In this document: piece by piece, positions 52,164-61,387 of the stretch | How positions within the stretch are numbered: position 1 is the stretch's first letter | How the letters are laid out: each line of letters begins with the position of its first letter | NCBI GenBank assembly: GCA_009735695.1 | Contig: SRSL01000003.1 | Location: forward strand, 1-64,000 | DNA: 64,000 nt | Origin: Christiangramia bathymodioli | GTDB lineage: Bacteria > Bacteroidota > Bacteroidia > Flavobacteriales > Flavobacteriaceae | Direction: 5' to 3' | Notes under the pieces: generated by a model | Told to the model about the DNA's origin: nothing | Databases searched by the model: none | What the model saw: the letters and a program-made list of their open reading frames with translations, nothing else | Translations under genes and position numbers: made by a program

Positions 52164-53273
52164 TTACAATTGTTCACCAAGTAGGTATGCAGACATGGTG
52201 GGAAATACTTCATTCATAAGTTGTTCACTTACCTTATCGCTATGTTTGCCTGTGTACCAACACGTGCTATGCGGTATTTTTTTCTCTGTCAATAATTTTG
52301 AAAAATAAACTGATCCTTCGAACAATCCTGGCATTTCATCCTGATAACCACAACTCAATGCAAATTTCCTGTATTGGGCGAGATTGTTTTTGTATTCTTT
52401 TATTTTTTCTTCCAGATCGCCAAAACCAGCCAACCATTTCTCATGGATTTCTTGTATCTTGGTAAAAGTACCATCATCATTCATTTTAAAGGGGAACGCA
52501 ATTTTTAAAGGTTGTGAGGGGTCGGGAGAGAAAGCAGACCCAAAGGCGAGAATACCAAATATACTTGTTGCTTTCCGATCGTAAGATTTTAATTCTTGTT
52601 GCAAGGTTTCAGCAAAATCCTCATCCCCCACCTCTTTCATTTTCATAGATAAATTTTGGACCTGCACTAAAATAGAATCATTCCTAAACATTCCATTTAT
52701 TAAGTTATCCTTTGCCAAAATAGCAGGGCTCATGGCATAGACTACAGAAAACACTTCGGGATGCTTCAAACTGATATTGATTGTGCCACCTCCACCCATT
52801 GAATGACCTGCTATGCCACGCGATTCCCGTTTCGCCAAAGTTCTATAATGGCTGTCAACATAGTTTATGACATCCCTGACGATATAATCTTCCCAATTTC
52901 CCGACACCGCTGAATTGGCGTACATCGATCCTTCAAACAGGTTGTGACCATTCAGTTCTATTAAGATGAACCCACGCTGTTCACTATTTTTCATATAGCT
53001 GTCAAAAGATTCTGTTTTGGGATATTCGCCGGCCTCAACGGTATATCCGTTCAAAAAATAAACAACCGGAAACAAATGATCCGAGTCTGAATAGGACGGC
53101 GGTAAATAAACCCCGATCTTTTGGACATCATCCGTACCTATTAAATTCTCCTTAAGTGACGGGGCAGGGATTTCTACCAGTGAATAGCTCGTATTGTTGG
53201 TCTGGGCTACAATACTAAAACTAAATAGCAGTAACAAAACAACCAAACTTTTAATTTGATGGTTATTTTTCAT
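52164..53273 (-). CDS. Secreted esterase, alpha/beta-hydrolase (PF00756/CE1-like)
   Basis: A 369-residue exported hydrolase. Signal peptide SLVVLLLLFSFSIVAQ; the fold begins with KIGVYLPPSYSDSDHLFPVVYFLNGYTVEAGEYP; the nucleophile elbow is GIAGHSMGGGGTINISLKHPEVF (about residues 151-173, Ser in GHSMG), and a late His in WYTGKHSDKVSEQL completes the triad. Similar proteins are CE1-type carbohydrate or feruloyl esterases. It lies 91 bp downstream of a sulfatase in the same direction, within a SusCD locus, so removal of ester groups from a sulfated glycan is plausible. Confidence 0.85.
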   Translation of the reverse strand: MKNNHQIKSLVVLLLLFSFSIVAQTNNTSYSLVEIPAPSLKENLIGTDDVQKIGVYLPPSYSDSDHLFPVVYFLNGYTVEAGEYPKTESFDSYMKNSEQRGFILIELNGHNLFEGSMYANSAVSGNWEDYIVRDVINYVDSHYRTLAKRESRGIAGHSMGGGGTINISLKHPEVFSVVYAMSPAILAKDNLINGMFRNDSILVQVQNLSMKMKEVGDEDFAETLQQELKSYDRKATSIFGILAFGSAFSPDPSQPLKIAFPFKMNDDGTFTKIQEIHEKWLAGFGDLEEKIKEYKNNLAQYRKFALSCGYQDEMPGLFEGSVYFSKLLTEKKIPHSTCWYTGKHSDKVSEQLMNEVFPTMSAYLLGEQL

Positions 53274-53364
53274 TTTGATCCAAAATTTTAAAACAATTAT
53301 TTATAATTTATTAAGTAGTACCGTACCGTAAAGAGTTTAAAGTTGTCAATGACAATTCAAAAAG

Positions 53365-54795
53365 TCAACCCCGGTCTTTCAGCTGATCTTCTCCTTTGAC
53401 CAAACCTGAATTATGGCTCTTTACCAAAGCTTTGATTTGTTTGATGATATCCGGATGGCTTTTGGCAACATTGTATTTTTCAGAGGGATCCACTTCAAGA
53501 TTGTAGAGAAGCGGGGGATCATGTTCTTCTCGTGCCGGTGGGCCATAGGCGCCTTCAGTAATGAAATGTGCTTTGAAGGCCCCCAACCTAACCGCATAGA
53601 GCTCATCCCCCCGGTAATAAAATACTTCTTTTCTTTTGCTGGGCTTTTTTTCGAAAAGCGTTTGACCGAGGTCTATTCCGTCAATTTTTCGATCATCGGG
53701 GACTGGTACATTTGCCAATTTGCTGAAGGTGGTAAATAAATCCATGGTGGTACCAATTTGGGTCACCAAACCAGGTTGTATTCGGCCGGGACCCCAAAAA
53801 ATACATGGTTCACGCATACCTCCTTCCCATGTTGACCCTTTTCCTTCTCGCAAAAGTCCTGCACTTCCACCTTCTTCGTTCATGATGAGCCAAGGTCCGT
53901 TGTCAGAGGTGAAGACCACAATGGTGTTTTCATCGAGGCCGTTTTTTTTCAGTGCGGCCAATATCTGCCCAACCCCGTGGTCAATTTCTTCAACAACATC
54001 TCCATAGAGCCCCCTTTTGCTGGTAGCCAAAAAGTCTTTTGATGCAAAAAGGGGTACATGCGGAAGATTATGGGCTAAATAAAGAAAAAAGGGTTTATCC
54101 TTGTTTTGTCTGATGAACTGAACAGCCTCTTCATTATAACGTTTTGTCAATGTATTTTGGTTGGCTGGCCGTTCCACAATCTCGGTATTGCGTATTAGGG
54201 GAACGTTGAAAGTATTGATATTCTTTTTTTCTTCTGACTTCCAAAAATCAATATATCCCTGACTGGACCTAAATGGTATAATATTGTCCATGTCATTGCT
54301 ATAGGGAATTCCAAAATAGTAATCGAACCCTTGGTTTGTGGGTAAGTACTCTTCTTTATGGCCCAAGTGCCATTTACCTATAGAGGCCGTAGTATAACCC
54401 GCTTTTTTTAATTGTTCTGCCAGGGTTATCTCATCCTGGGGCAAACCATTATGAGAATCGGGATGGAGAACACGGTTCACACTGCTTGTCATCCCATTTC
54501 TAATGGGAAGCCTTCCGGTTAGTAATGCTGCCCTACTTGGCGTACATACACTGGCTCCTACATAGAAGTTCGTCCATTTTTGGCCTTCAGCCGCCATTTG
54601 ATCCAGATTTTGGGTATGTATGGTAGGATGACCATAGGAGCTCAAATCGCCATACCCCAGGTCATCGGCAAAGATGATTACAAAGTTCAAAGGCTTATCT
54701 TGCCCTTGTGGTTCTTGTTTTGTTTCAGTTTGTTGTTGTGCACATACGATTGTAAACGACAAGATTGTAAATATTAAAACCAATTTATTTTTCAT
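53365..54795 (-). CDS. Sulfatase, family S1 (formylglycine type)
   Basis: About 476 residues from the Met at 54795; nine codons of open frame precede it, but MKNKLVLIFTILSFTIVCAQ is the natural signal peptide. Active-site motifs: FADDLGYGDLSSYGHPTI (metal-binding Asp pair) and CTPSRAALLTG, whose Cys is converted to formylglycine by an activating enzyme not found in this window. GKWHLGHK and TSDNGPW are further conserved segments. Arylsulfatase A-like; removes sulfate from a glycan, probably in the periplasm. A hairpin at 54970-54990 separates it from susD. Confidence 0.92.
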   Translation of the reverse strand: MKNKLVLIFTILSFTIVCAQQQTETKQEPQGQDKPLNFVIIFADDLGYGDLSSYGHPTIHTQNLDQMAAEGQKWTNFYVGASVCTPSRAALLTGRLPIRNGMTSSVNRVLHPDSHNGLPQDEITLAEQLKKAGYTTASIGKWHLGHKEEYLPTNQGFDYYFGIPYSNDMDNIIPFRSSQGYIDFWKSEEKKNINTFNVPLIRNTEIVERPANQNTLTKRYNEEAVQFIRQNKDKPFFLYLAHNLPHVPLFASKDFLATSKRGLYGDVVEEIDHGVGQILAALKKNGLDENTIVVFTSDNGPWLIMNEEGGSAGLLREGKGSTWEGGMREPCIFWGPGRIQPGLVTQIGTTMDLFTTFSKLANVPVPDDRKIDGIDLGQTLFEKKPSKRKEVFYYRGDELYAVRLGAFKAHFITEGAYGPPAREEHDPPLLYNLEVDPSEKYNVAKSHPDIIKQIKALVKSHNSGLVKGEDQLKDRG

Positions 54796-54969
54796 AAGTT
54801 CAATTTCTTGATTTTCATTCAAATATTATTTTTCTCTGCTAAGTTCTATAAACCAGCGTACAAGTATAGCCATAAACAATTTTTTTAAATTCAGACCATT
54901 ACTAAAATTAGTATAAATAGGTGCATGACTTAAAGGAGTAAACACCCCTGCTTTTTAATTTCTAAAATT

Positions 54970-54990
54970 CCCCGAAGCTTGCTTCAGGGG
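54970..54990 (-). terminator. Hairpin between susD and the sulfatase gene
   Basis: CCCC GAAG - CTTG - CTTC A GGGG: 8 paired bases with one bulge, 50 bp after the susD stop, followed on the minus strand by AATTTT. It may partly end the susCD transcript. Confidence 0.5.
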
Positions 54991-55040
54991 ACAGTAGGTT
55001 TCAAGAAATTGTTTATTTGCTAATAGCATACCAAAAAAAT

Positions 55041-56468
55041 TTAATATCCGGGATTCTGTTCCAAATTGGGGTTGGCGTCCAGTTCTCTTTGTGGAATAGG
55101 ATAAAGCACATGAAAATCCTGGGCATTTTTGCCCCTTGCCTGGGCCCTGGAAATCATGACCCCATGCCTGATCTGGTCTTCCCTTGCATTTCCTTCAAAA
55201 TAAAATTCCCATTCCCTTTCACGTAGGATAGCATCGCGCAAAGAGTCTTTGTTGAAACCTCCCAAATTCAAGGGAGTGGCACCGGCTCGGGTCCTGACTT
55301 GATTAATAAGGTCAATAGCTTCTTGAGTGGGTCCGTTCAGCTCATTCAGCGCTTCGGCCCTTGTCAACAATATGTCGGCATACCTGATGACCACGATATC
55401 ATTACCGGCGGAAGGCCCTACGGCATTTGGATCAAAAGGCAACTTGTACGGAAATGATTGGTCATTGCCCAATCCCATCACAAGTTGACCTGTAGCTGTA
55501 CTTTCCCATTCCGTTATAATGCGGCTGGTGCGTGTATCTGTCGGCTCAAAAGAGTTTACCAAATCATCAAAGAGGTAGGTACGCGCCGCATATACCGAAT
55601 TGTTGGGGTAAGGCGTGGGATAGTCCGGAGGAAAGATCAAGGCATTCATGAATTGGCCTGCCCCGGCGGCATCTTTGGGAAGTGCCCAAATTATTTCGGA
55701 ATTTCCCTCATTAGTAATTTCAAAAACATCAGAGTAGTTGGGCAGGAGGTTGTACTGCCCCAATTCTATAACCTCCAAAGACATATCAGCCGCTTTTTGC
55801 CATTGCTTTGTGTTTAGGTAAAACTTTGCCAACACAGACATGGCTACTCCCTTGGATGCCCGGCCAAAAGATAAAGGTTCGGTCGGTAAAGTGGCGATTG
55901 CCTCTAGAAGTTCTTGTTCTATAAAAGCCCGTGTTTCTTCATCGCTAGAGCGGGGCAACAATGGATCGTCCGTTGAAGACTTGTAAAGAGGTAATCTCCC
56001 GAAATATTTATATAGTTCAGAATAGGCCCAACCCCTTAGAAAATGGACTTCGGCTTCAGTTCTCTGCCTGAAATCACTCGAAAATGCATCATTGTCCAGG
56101 TTGTCCAGAACTATATTCGCATCACGAATGGAGTTATAGTAAGTTGTCCATACGGGAAGCAACTGTCCATGGTTGCTGTCCCAGTTGTAGTCAATTAATG
56201 ATTGCCATACACTTTCAATAGACCCGCCGACTCCCCATACTTCCCCTGCCGGCATGGTTCCTAGAAAATATGGAGACCATGATTGATCAAATCCAGACCT
56301 GTGTGCGGAACTATATGCTGCATTGAGTAAAGAATTAAGTCCTTTTTCTGAAGTAAAAAGAGTTGAGGGTGCAAGTTCAGAGAACACCTCTTCCTCCAAC
56401 TGATCTTCACAGCCTGTCGATATCGTCAACATTAAAATAAACATTATTTTATAATGATAAGTTTTCAT
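55041..56468 (-). CDS. RagB/SusD-family glycan-binding lipoprotein
   Basis: A 475-residue surface lipoprotein. Leader KIMFILMLTISTGC with lipobox Cys, then EDQLEEEVFSELAPSTLFTSEKGLNSLLNAAY, standard SusD_N. Helical TPR-like parts follow (FLRGWAYSELYKYFGRLPLY) and the family mark RYADILLTRAEALNE (about 381-395). It closes over the SusC channel and catches the glycan. It starts 26 bp after susC and pairs with it. Confidence 0.95.
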   Translation of the reverse strand: MKTYHYKIMFILMLTISTGCEDQLEEEVFSELAPSTLFTSEKGLNSLLNAAYSSAHRSGFDQSWSPYFLGTMPAGEVWGVGGSIESVWQSLIDYNWDSNHGQLLPVWTTYYNSIRDANIVLDNLDNDAFSSDFRQRTEAEVHFLRGWAYSELYKYFGRLPLYKSSTDDPLLPRSSDEETRAFIEQELLEAIATLPTEPLSFGRASKGVAMSVLAKFYLNTKQWQKAADMSLEVIELGQYNLLPNYSDVFEITNEGNSEIIWALPKDAAGAGQFMNALIFPPDYPTPYPNNSVYAARTYLFDDLVNSFEPTDTRTSRIITEWESTATGQLVMGLGNDQSFPYKLPFDPNAVGPSAGNDIVVIRYADILLTRAEALNELNGPTQEAIDLINQVRTRAGATPLNLGGFNKDSLRDAILREREWEFYFEGNAREDQIRHGVMISRAQARGKNAQDFHVLYPIPQRELDANPNLEQNPGY

Positions 56469-56494
56469 AATTGTAAATATTTTATTTGTTGGAT

Positions 56495-59400
56495 TTAAAA
56501 GTTGGCAGTAAGCCCTACCATATAGGTTCTTGCTAAAGGATAACTGCTGTAATCGATCCTTACATTACTTCTACCGAACGAATTTGCCTCAGGATCAAAA
56601 CCTTCATAATCAGTAATTGTAAATAGGTTCTGACCAGTAACATAGACTTGAAGTGCATTCAAAAACTCAATATTTTGAACTGGCACGTTGTACGATAATT
56701 TAACATTTTTCAACCTTAGATATGAAGCATCTTGAATAGCCAGCGAATTTACTTTTCCTGCACCGTAAGCATTGGGGTTTACTCCTGAAGGCCATTTTGT
56801 ATTTGTATTTTGCGGTGTCCATCGATCTAATATATGATACGCCAGTCGGTTTCTTCTGAAATTTGCAGGATAAAGAGATTCTATTAAATTAATGTTCAAT
56901 AAGTCAACGCCTGCCTGGCCTTGAAAAAAGAAATCTAGCTTCAAATTCTTGTAAGAAATTGAATTTTGTATGCCGTAGGTAAAATCAGGATAAGGAGTAC
57001 CTATAATGGTCTGGTCTGCAGGTGTGATGGCACCGTCTCCATTCCTATCTTCAAAGATAGGAAAACCGGGCTGGGCTGTTGGTTGTGGAGAATTGGCAAT
57101 GTCGTCACCTTCTTGAAAAATGCCGGTCACCTCATAACCATAATAAGAGGCAAGGGGATCACCTTCCCGGATAATCGCCGTGTTTCCAGTTGCCTGAACA
57201 CCTCCGGTTACAATACTCTCAATGCGCCCCAAATCCACTACTTCATTCTCGATTATGGAAAAATTGAGAGAGGTCTCCCAATTAAAATTATCGGTTACTA
57301 TATTGTGCGAGTTGAAAAGAAACTCGAACCCACTGTTCTTGACTTCGCCTACATTTGTCAATATCGAAGCATAGCCTGAAGCCAATGGGAGGGGAAGATC
57401 GAACAATAGATCTTTTGATTCTTTTGAAAAATAATCCAGGCTTCCACTAAACCTGCCATCAGAAATACCGAAATCAAGGCCTACATTAAATTGTTCGGTG
57501 GTTTCCCACTTAAGGTCAGGATTTGCAATACGTTGCGGGACTACACTTCCCGTAACAGTGCCACCAAACACCACGTTAGGACCAGTGCCAAACGTCAATT
57601 GAGATGCGTAATTGCCAATCTCCTGGTTACCTGTCTGACCCCAACTCGCTCGCAGTTTGAGTTGACTAAAACTATCAGGAATAAATTCTTCTTGATCCAG
57701 CTTATATCCGAAGGCAAAGGATGGAAAATAACCCCATTTGTCGTTCTCTCCAAATCTCGATGATCCATCTGCCCTAATCGAGGCGGTAAACAAAAATTTG
57801 TCGAATAGGTTGTAGTTCGCCCTACCCAAATATGACAATAAAGTATTTTCTTCCTTGCCACTGGAGAGTACATCCGTATTGGTATCACCCAGGGCCAAAT
57901 TGTTCGTTTTGATATCATCTGTAGGAAAACCACTGATATTACCGGAAAAGAACCTTGAGCTGAATTTTTGATACGTAATACCACCTAATACCGTAAGCGC
58001 GTGATCTTCATTAAAAGTTTTGTCATAGGTCATCGTATACTCGAACAGATAATTTGAACGTTCCAATACGTTGACGTTCGCAATACCACCAGCTGCTCCC
58101 CCACGTATGGTCTGGGTGGTATTGTAAATGTCTCTTCTTGAGGTTTGCCTATCGGTCCCGAAATTGAACTTTCCTGAAAGATCCTCTGTAAAATCATAGT
58201 TCAAAAAGGCATTTCCGAAAGTTCTATTGGTCTCGCTCTCACTTATAATGGCTTTTATCAAGGTGACAGGATTATTAACTGTAAGGTTCGCAGATTGGCT
58301 AAAAGTGCCATCTTCATTAAATATAGGCTCGGTAGGGTCATATAACAACGAAGAGTAAATGGGGCCTGCTTGCTCATTGGTATTGACGCCATCAACATTG
58401 TTGTTGTTTTTAATTAAGCTTGTGTTGAAGTTAAGGCCGATTTTGGCCTTGTTCCCTATATTTGTCTCAAGGTTTATTCTTCCGGTATATCTTTTTATCC
58501 CCGAGTTTCTTACCACACCTTCTTGATCAAAATAGTTGAAGGAGGCATAATAATTTGTGTTTTCGCTGCCGCCGCTCACAGCCAGGTTATGGTTCATCAG
58601 AGGAGCCGAACGAAAGACTTCGTCTTGCCAATCGGTTCCCCCACCGATTCTTGAAATGTCTTCCTCATTAAAAACCGCACTATTCCCTTGTGCAATAGAG
58701 AGTTCGTTTATAGCATCAATATATTGGGAAGTAGAAAGCACTTCCATTTTTTCGGCAACCGATTGAATTCCGCTATAAACATCATAAGTAACATTTATCT
58801 GACCCTTTTTCCCTTTTTTGGTGGTAATTAAGATTACCCCATTTGCACCTCTCGAACCATAAATTGCTGTTGCTGAGGCATCCTTTAAAATCTCTATGGA
58901 TTCCACATCAGCTGGATTTAAGGCATTCAAAGGATTTCTTGGGCTTAGGTTTTGACCAACTTCGGCCGCCCCACCAGAACCAAGGTTGGGACTGTTGTCT
59001 ATCGGGAACCCATCAATTACATATAAAGGTTCATTGCTGGCATTCAATGAATTAGATCCCCTTATCCTGATTGACAGTCCACCTCCAGGTGCTGAACTGG
59101 CCTGATTAATCTGTACCCCGGCAGCCCTGCCCTGCATCATCTGGTCAACCGAAACGTTTGCCCCCGGGTTCATGTCATCTTGGCTTAATGATGTTACAGA
59201 TCCCGTTAAGTCACTTTTCTTTTGTGTGCCATAACCAACGACCACTACTTCATCCAAAGCGGCAACATCATCTTCTAACTGGATTGTAAGGTTAGAACGA
59301 CCTTGTAGTGGTACATCTTTTTTCTTAAATCCCACGAAAGAAACTTCCAGGATAGCTTCTGAACTGCTTACACTAAAGGTGAAGTTCCCGTCAAAATCTG

Positions 59401-59905
59401 CGACAGTTCCATTAGTGGTCCCTTTTTCCATAACATTCACTCCTGGTAGTGGCATCCCCGTGGCGTCAACAATAGTTCCAGAAACTTGGAATTGAATATT
59501 TTCGAATCCAGCCTTAAAATCTTCAGAAGCTTCCGTTGGTTCGGATTTAAAAATAACAACCTGCCTGTCCCTAATCTTATAATTAAGATTTTGATTTTTT
59601 AATGCAGAGTTTAGAATAGTAGATAGAGTAGCATTTGATAAGTTCACAGAGACCAACTCTGCATCTGTTAAAATCTCGTCCTTGTAAATAAAAATATATT
59701 TGCTTTTCTCCTCAACTGTTTTAAAAAAAAAATTGAGAGGAACTTGCTTTAGTTCAATATCCATGGTCTGGGAATAAGAATTATTTCCGTAACTCGAAGC
59801 AAGTCCAAAAAGGATAAAGAATAAGAAAGATCTCATTATAGTTAAAAATAGTCTACGGAAAATAAAATCACCTCCTAAATTTGCACTCTTAGTGTTTTTA
59901 TTCAT
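56495..59905 (-). CDS. SusC/RagA-type TonB-dependent transporter with STN signalling domain
   Basis: A 1136-residue outer-membrane transporter. Order: long leader ending SSYGNNSYSQ, STN domain (about 48-120; IELKQVPLNFFFKTVEEKSKYIF), carboxypeptidase-regulatory-like domain (VSGTIVDATGMPLPGVNVM), TonB box-like DEVVVVGYGTQKKSDLTGSV, plug (VDQMMQGRAAGVQI; LYVIDGFPIDN), beta barrel ending in MVGLTANF. The STN domain indicates signalling to a FecR anti-sigma partner, and such a gene lies 118 bp upstream. It imports oligosaccharides with SusD, driven by TonB. Confidence 0.95.
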   Translation of the reverse strand: MNKNTKSANLGGDFIFRRLFLTIMRSFLFFILFGLASSYGNNSYSQTMDIELKQVPLNFFFKTVEEKSKYIFIYKDEILTDAELVSVNLSNATLSTILNSALKNQNLNYKIRDRQVVIFKSEPTEASEDFKAGFENIQFQVSGTIVDATGMPLPGVNVMEKGTTNGTVADFDGNFTFSVSSSEAILEVSFVGFKKKDVPLQGRSNLTIQLEDDVAALDEVVVVGYGTQKKSDLTGSVTSLSQDDMNPGANVSVDQMMQGRAAGVQINQASSAPGGGLSIRIRGSNSLNASNEPLYVIDGFPIDNSPNLGSGGAAEVGQNLSPRNPLNALNPADVESIEILKDASATAIYGSRGANGVILITTKKGKKGQINVTYDVYSGIQSVAEKMEVLSTSQYIDAINELSIAQGNSAVFNEEDISRIGGGTDWQDEVFRSAPLMNHNLAVSGGSENTNYYASFNYFDQEGVVRNSGIKRYTGRINLETNIGNKAKIGLNFNTSLIKNNNNVDGVNTNEQAGPIYSSLLYDPTEPIFNEDGTFSQSANLTVNNPVTLIKAIISESETNRTFGNAFLNYDFTEDLSGKFNFGTDRQTSRRDIYNTTQTIRGGAAGGIANVNVLERSNYLFEYTMTYDKTFNEDHALTVLGGITYQKFSSRFFSGNISGFPTDDIKTNNLALGDTNTDVLSSGKEENTLLSYLGRANYNLFDKFLFTASIRADGSSRFGENDKWGYFPSFAFGYKLDQEEFIPDSFSQLKLRASWGQTGNQEIGNYASQLTFGTGPNVVFGGTVTGSVVPQRIANPDLKWETTEQFNVGLDFGISDGRFSGSLDYFSKESKDLLFDLPLPLASGYASILTNVGEVKNSGFEFLFNSHNIVTDNFNWETSLNFSIIENEVVDLGRIESIVTGGVQATGNTAIIREGDPLASYYGYEVTGIFQEGDDIANSPQPTAQPGFPIFEDRNGDGAITPADQTIIGTPYPDFTYGIQNSISYKNLKLDFFFQGQAGVDLLNINLIESLYPANFRRNRLAYHILDRWTPQNTNTKWPSGVNPNAYGAGKVNSLAIQDASYLRLKNVKLSYNVPVQNIEFLNALQVYVTGQNLFTITDYEGFDPEANSFGRSNVRIDYSSYPLARTYMVGLTANF

Positions 59906-60023
59906 AATTTTGAAGTTCAGTTAGTTAATATTATCTTATTTGGTGGTATTAGCATCAGGCCGGAAGTTGTTACAGCATCTTTCGGCTTTTCTCTTTTATA
60001 GAAATTTGTTCATTTGCAGATTT

Positions 60024-61052
60024 TTATTGGATTACTAAATTATTGTTTTTAATTCTGAAATTAAATTCAGTTGTTTGTCTTAATACCTCAAGGACCTGTT
60101 CAAAATCTTCTTTAAGATCCAATTTTCCTGAAAGTGTCTGATTTCCCAAATCTTCATCATGAATAGTAAAAGTAAAGTTGTAATAGCGGGAAAGCTTTTT
60201 CATTATTTCTGAAAGTGTATTATTTTCAAGCCTTAAAAAGCCACTCCTCCAGGAAAAATAATTACTTATTTCAACGTTTGCTGTCTTTATCTCTGAATTT
60301 TTCACATTGAAACTGGATAAATTCCCCGGTATTAATTTCACTTTCTTATTTCCGGAATTTTGATAGGTTATATTTACACTTCCCTCCTTTAAAACCGTTT
60401 CTATATATTGATCACCAGGATAACTGGTTATATTAAATATCGTTCCTAGAACTTCAATTTCCTGATATTCCGAATTTACTTTGAAAGGTTTTTTCGCATT
60501 ATGGGCTACATCAAAAATAGCCTCCCCTTCAAGATAAACCGGTCTTGAAACACCCGTAAAAGACGCAGGATAAATTAATTTAGAACCGGAATTTAACCAT
60601 ACTAAAGTTCCGTCTGATAATTCCAAAGTTGTTCTTTTGCCATAGGGTACTATTACTGTATTGAATACCGGTTTATTTTTTATTTTAGTGTGTTGAGTCA
60701 CTTTTTTCCCCGAACCAATATTTATACTTTGCCCTGAAGAAGAGTATTGGATCGCTGAATTTTCCTCATTTAAATCAATCCTGGTATCATCTCCAAGCAA
60801 TAAAGTTATCCCTTCCGCTTCTTCAATGTCAATTTTTGGAGCCGTTCTCACAAAATCTTCCAGTGAAGGTTCAGATTGAATCTGGGAAAAATATCCCACT
60901 CCAAATAAAAGGGCAAAGGTTGCAGCCGCTGCAAATATTAATTTCATTTGTTTTTTGCTCCTCTTTTCTTTTTCTACGGATAACAGAATTTCTTTCCGGA
61001 GATCCTGTATCTCTTTGTTAGTTATAGCTGTATTTGTACTTTCTTTTTTCAT
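60024..61052 (-). CDS. FecR-family anti-sigma protein (DUF4974)
   Basis: About 342 residues from the Met at 61052 (the frame opens at 61073). An N-terminal cytoplasmic segment without a strong domain, a membrane span (KLIFAAAATFALLFGVGYF), then the FecR domain (VIVPYGKRTTLELSDGTLVWLNSGSKLIYPASF) and a C-terminal DUF4974 region (LENNTLSEIMKKLSRYYNFTF). It should pass the signal from the STN domain of SusC to an ECF sigma factor. No sigma gene lies beside it: upstream are 335 bp and then a divergent sulfatase. Confidence 0.92.
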   Translation of the reverse strand: MKKESTNTAITNKEIQDLRKEILLSVEKEKRSKKQMKLIFAAAATFALLFGVGYFSQIQSEPSLEDFVRTAPKIDIEEAEGITLLLGDDTRIDLNEENSAIQYSSSGQSINIGSGKKVTQHTKIKNKPVFNTVIVPYGKRTTLELSDGTLVWLNSGSKLIYPASFTGVSRPVYLEGEAIFDVAHNAKKPFKVNSEYQEIEVLGTIFNITSYPGDQYIETVLKEGSVNITYQNSGNKKVKLIPGNLSSFNVKNSEIKTANVEISNYFSWRSGFLRLENNTLSEIMKKLSRYYNFTFTIHDEDLGNQTLSGKLDLKEDFEQVLEVLRQTTEFNFRIKNNNLVIQ

Positions 61053-61387
61053 AAAACTAATGGTGAACTGCAATTTTTATTCTGCTCTTAATAGCCTTTC
61101 ACATTTATAAAAGACTTTAAGATGAATTTTATAGACAAAAAATTTTCTTTTTTTTAAAAATTTAGATTTCACGTATATAAGATGCCCTTTAACAACAATA
61201 TATATGGGTGAAACTTAGTATCCTGGTAAAAGAAGAAATTCTTTAAAGTGAAAGTTTAGTGATTATTTTAAATAAAATGTCTATAAATAATTCAAAATGT
61301 ACTTTATACAGCACATAGGAAGTTTGTTTTGATGATAAAAGTAGAATACACAATCTCCTAAATGTATGAACCTTAACAACAAATGAG
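61053..61387. other. Divergent control region between fecR and the second sulfatase
   Basis: About 335 bp, AT-rich, no gene. The place where an ECF sigma gene would be expected is empty and no decayed copy was recognised. No convincing promoter could be assigned for either side. Confidence 0.5.
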
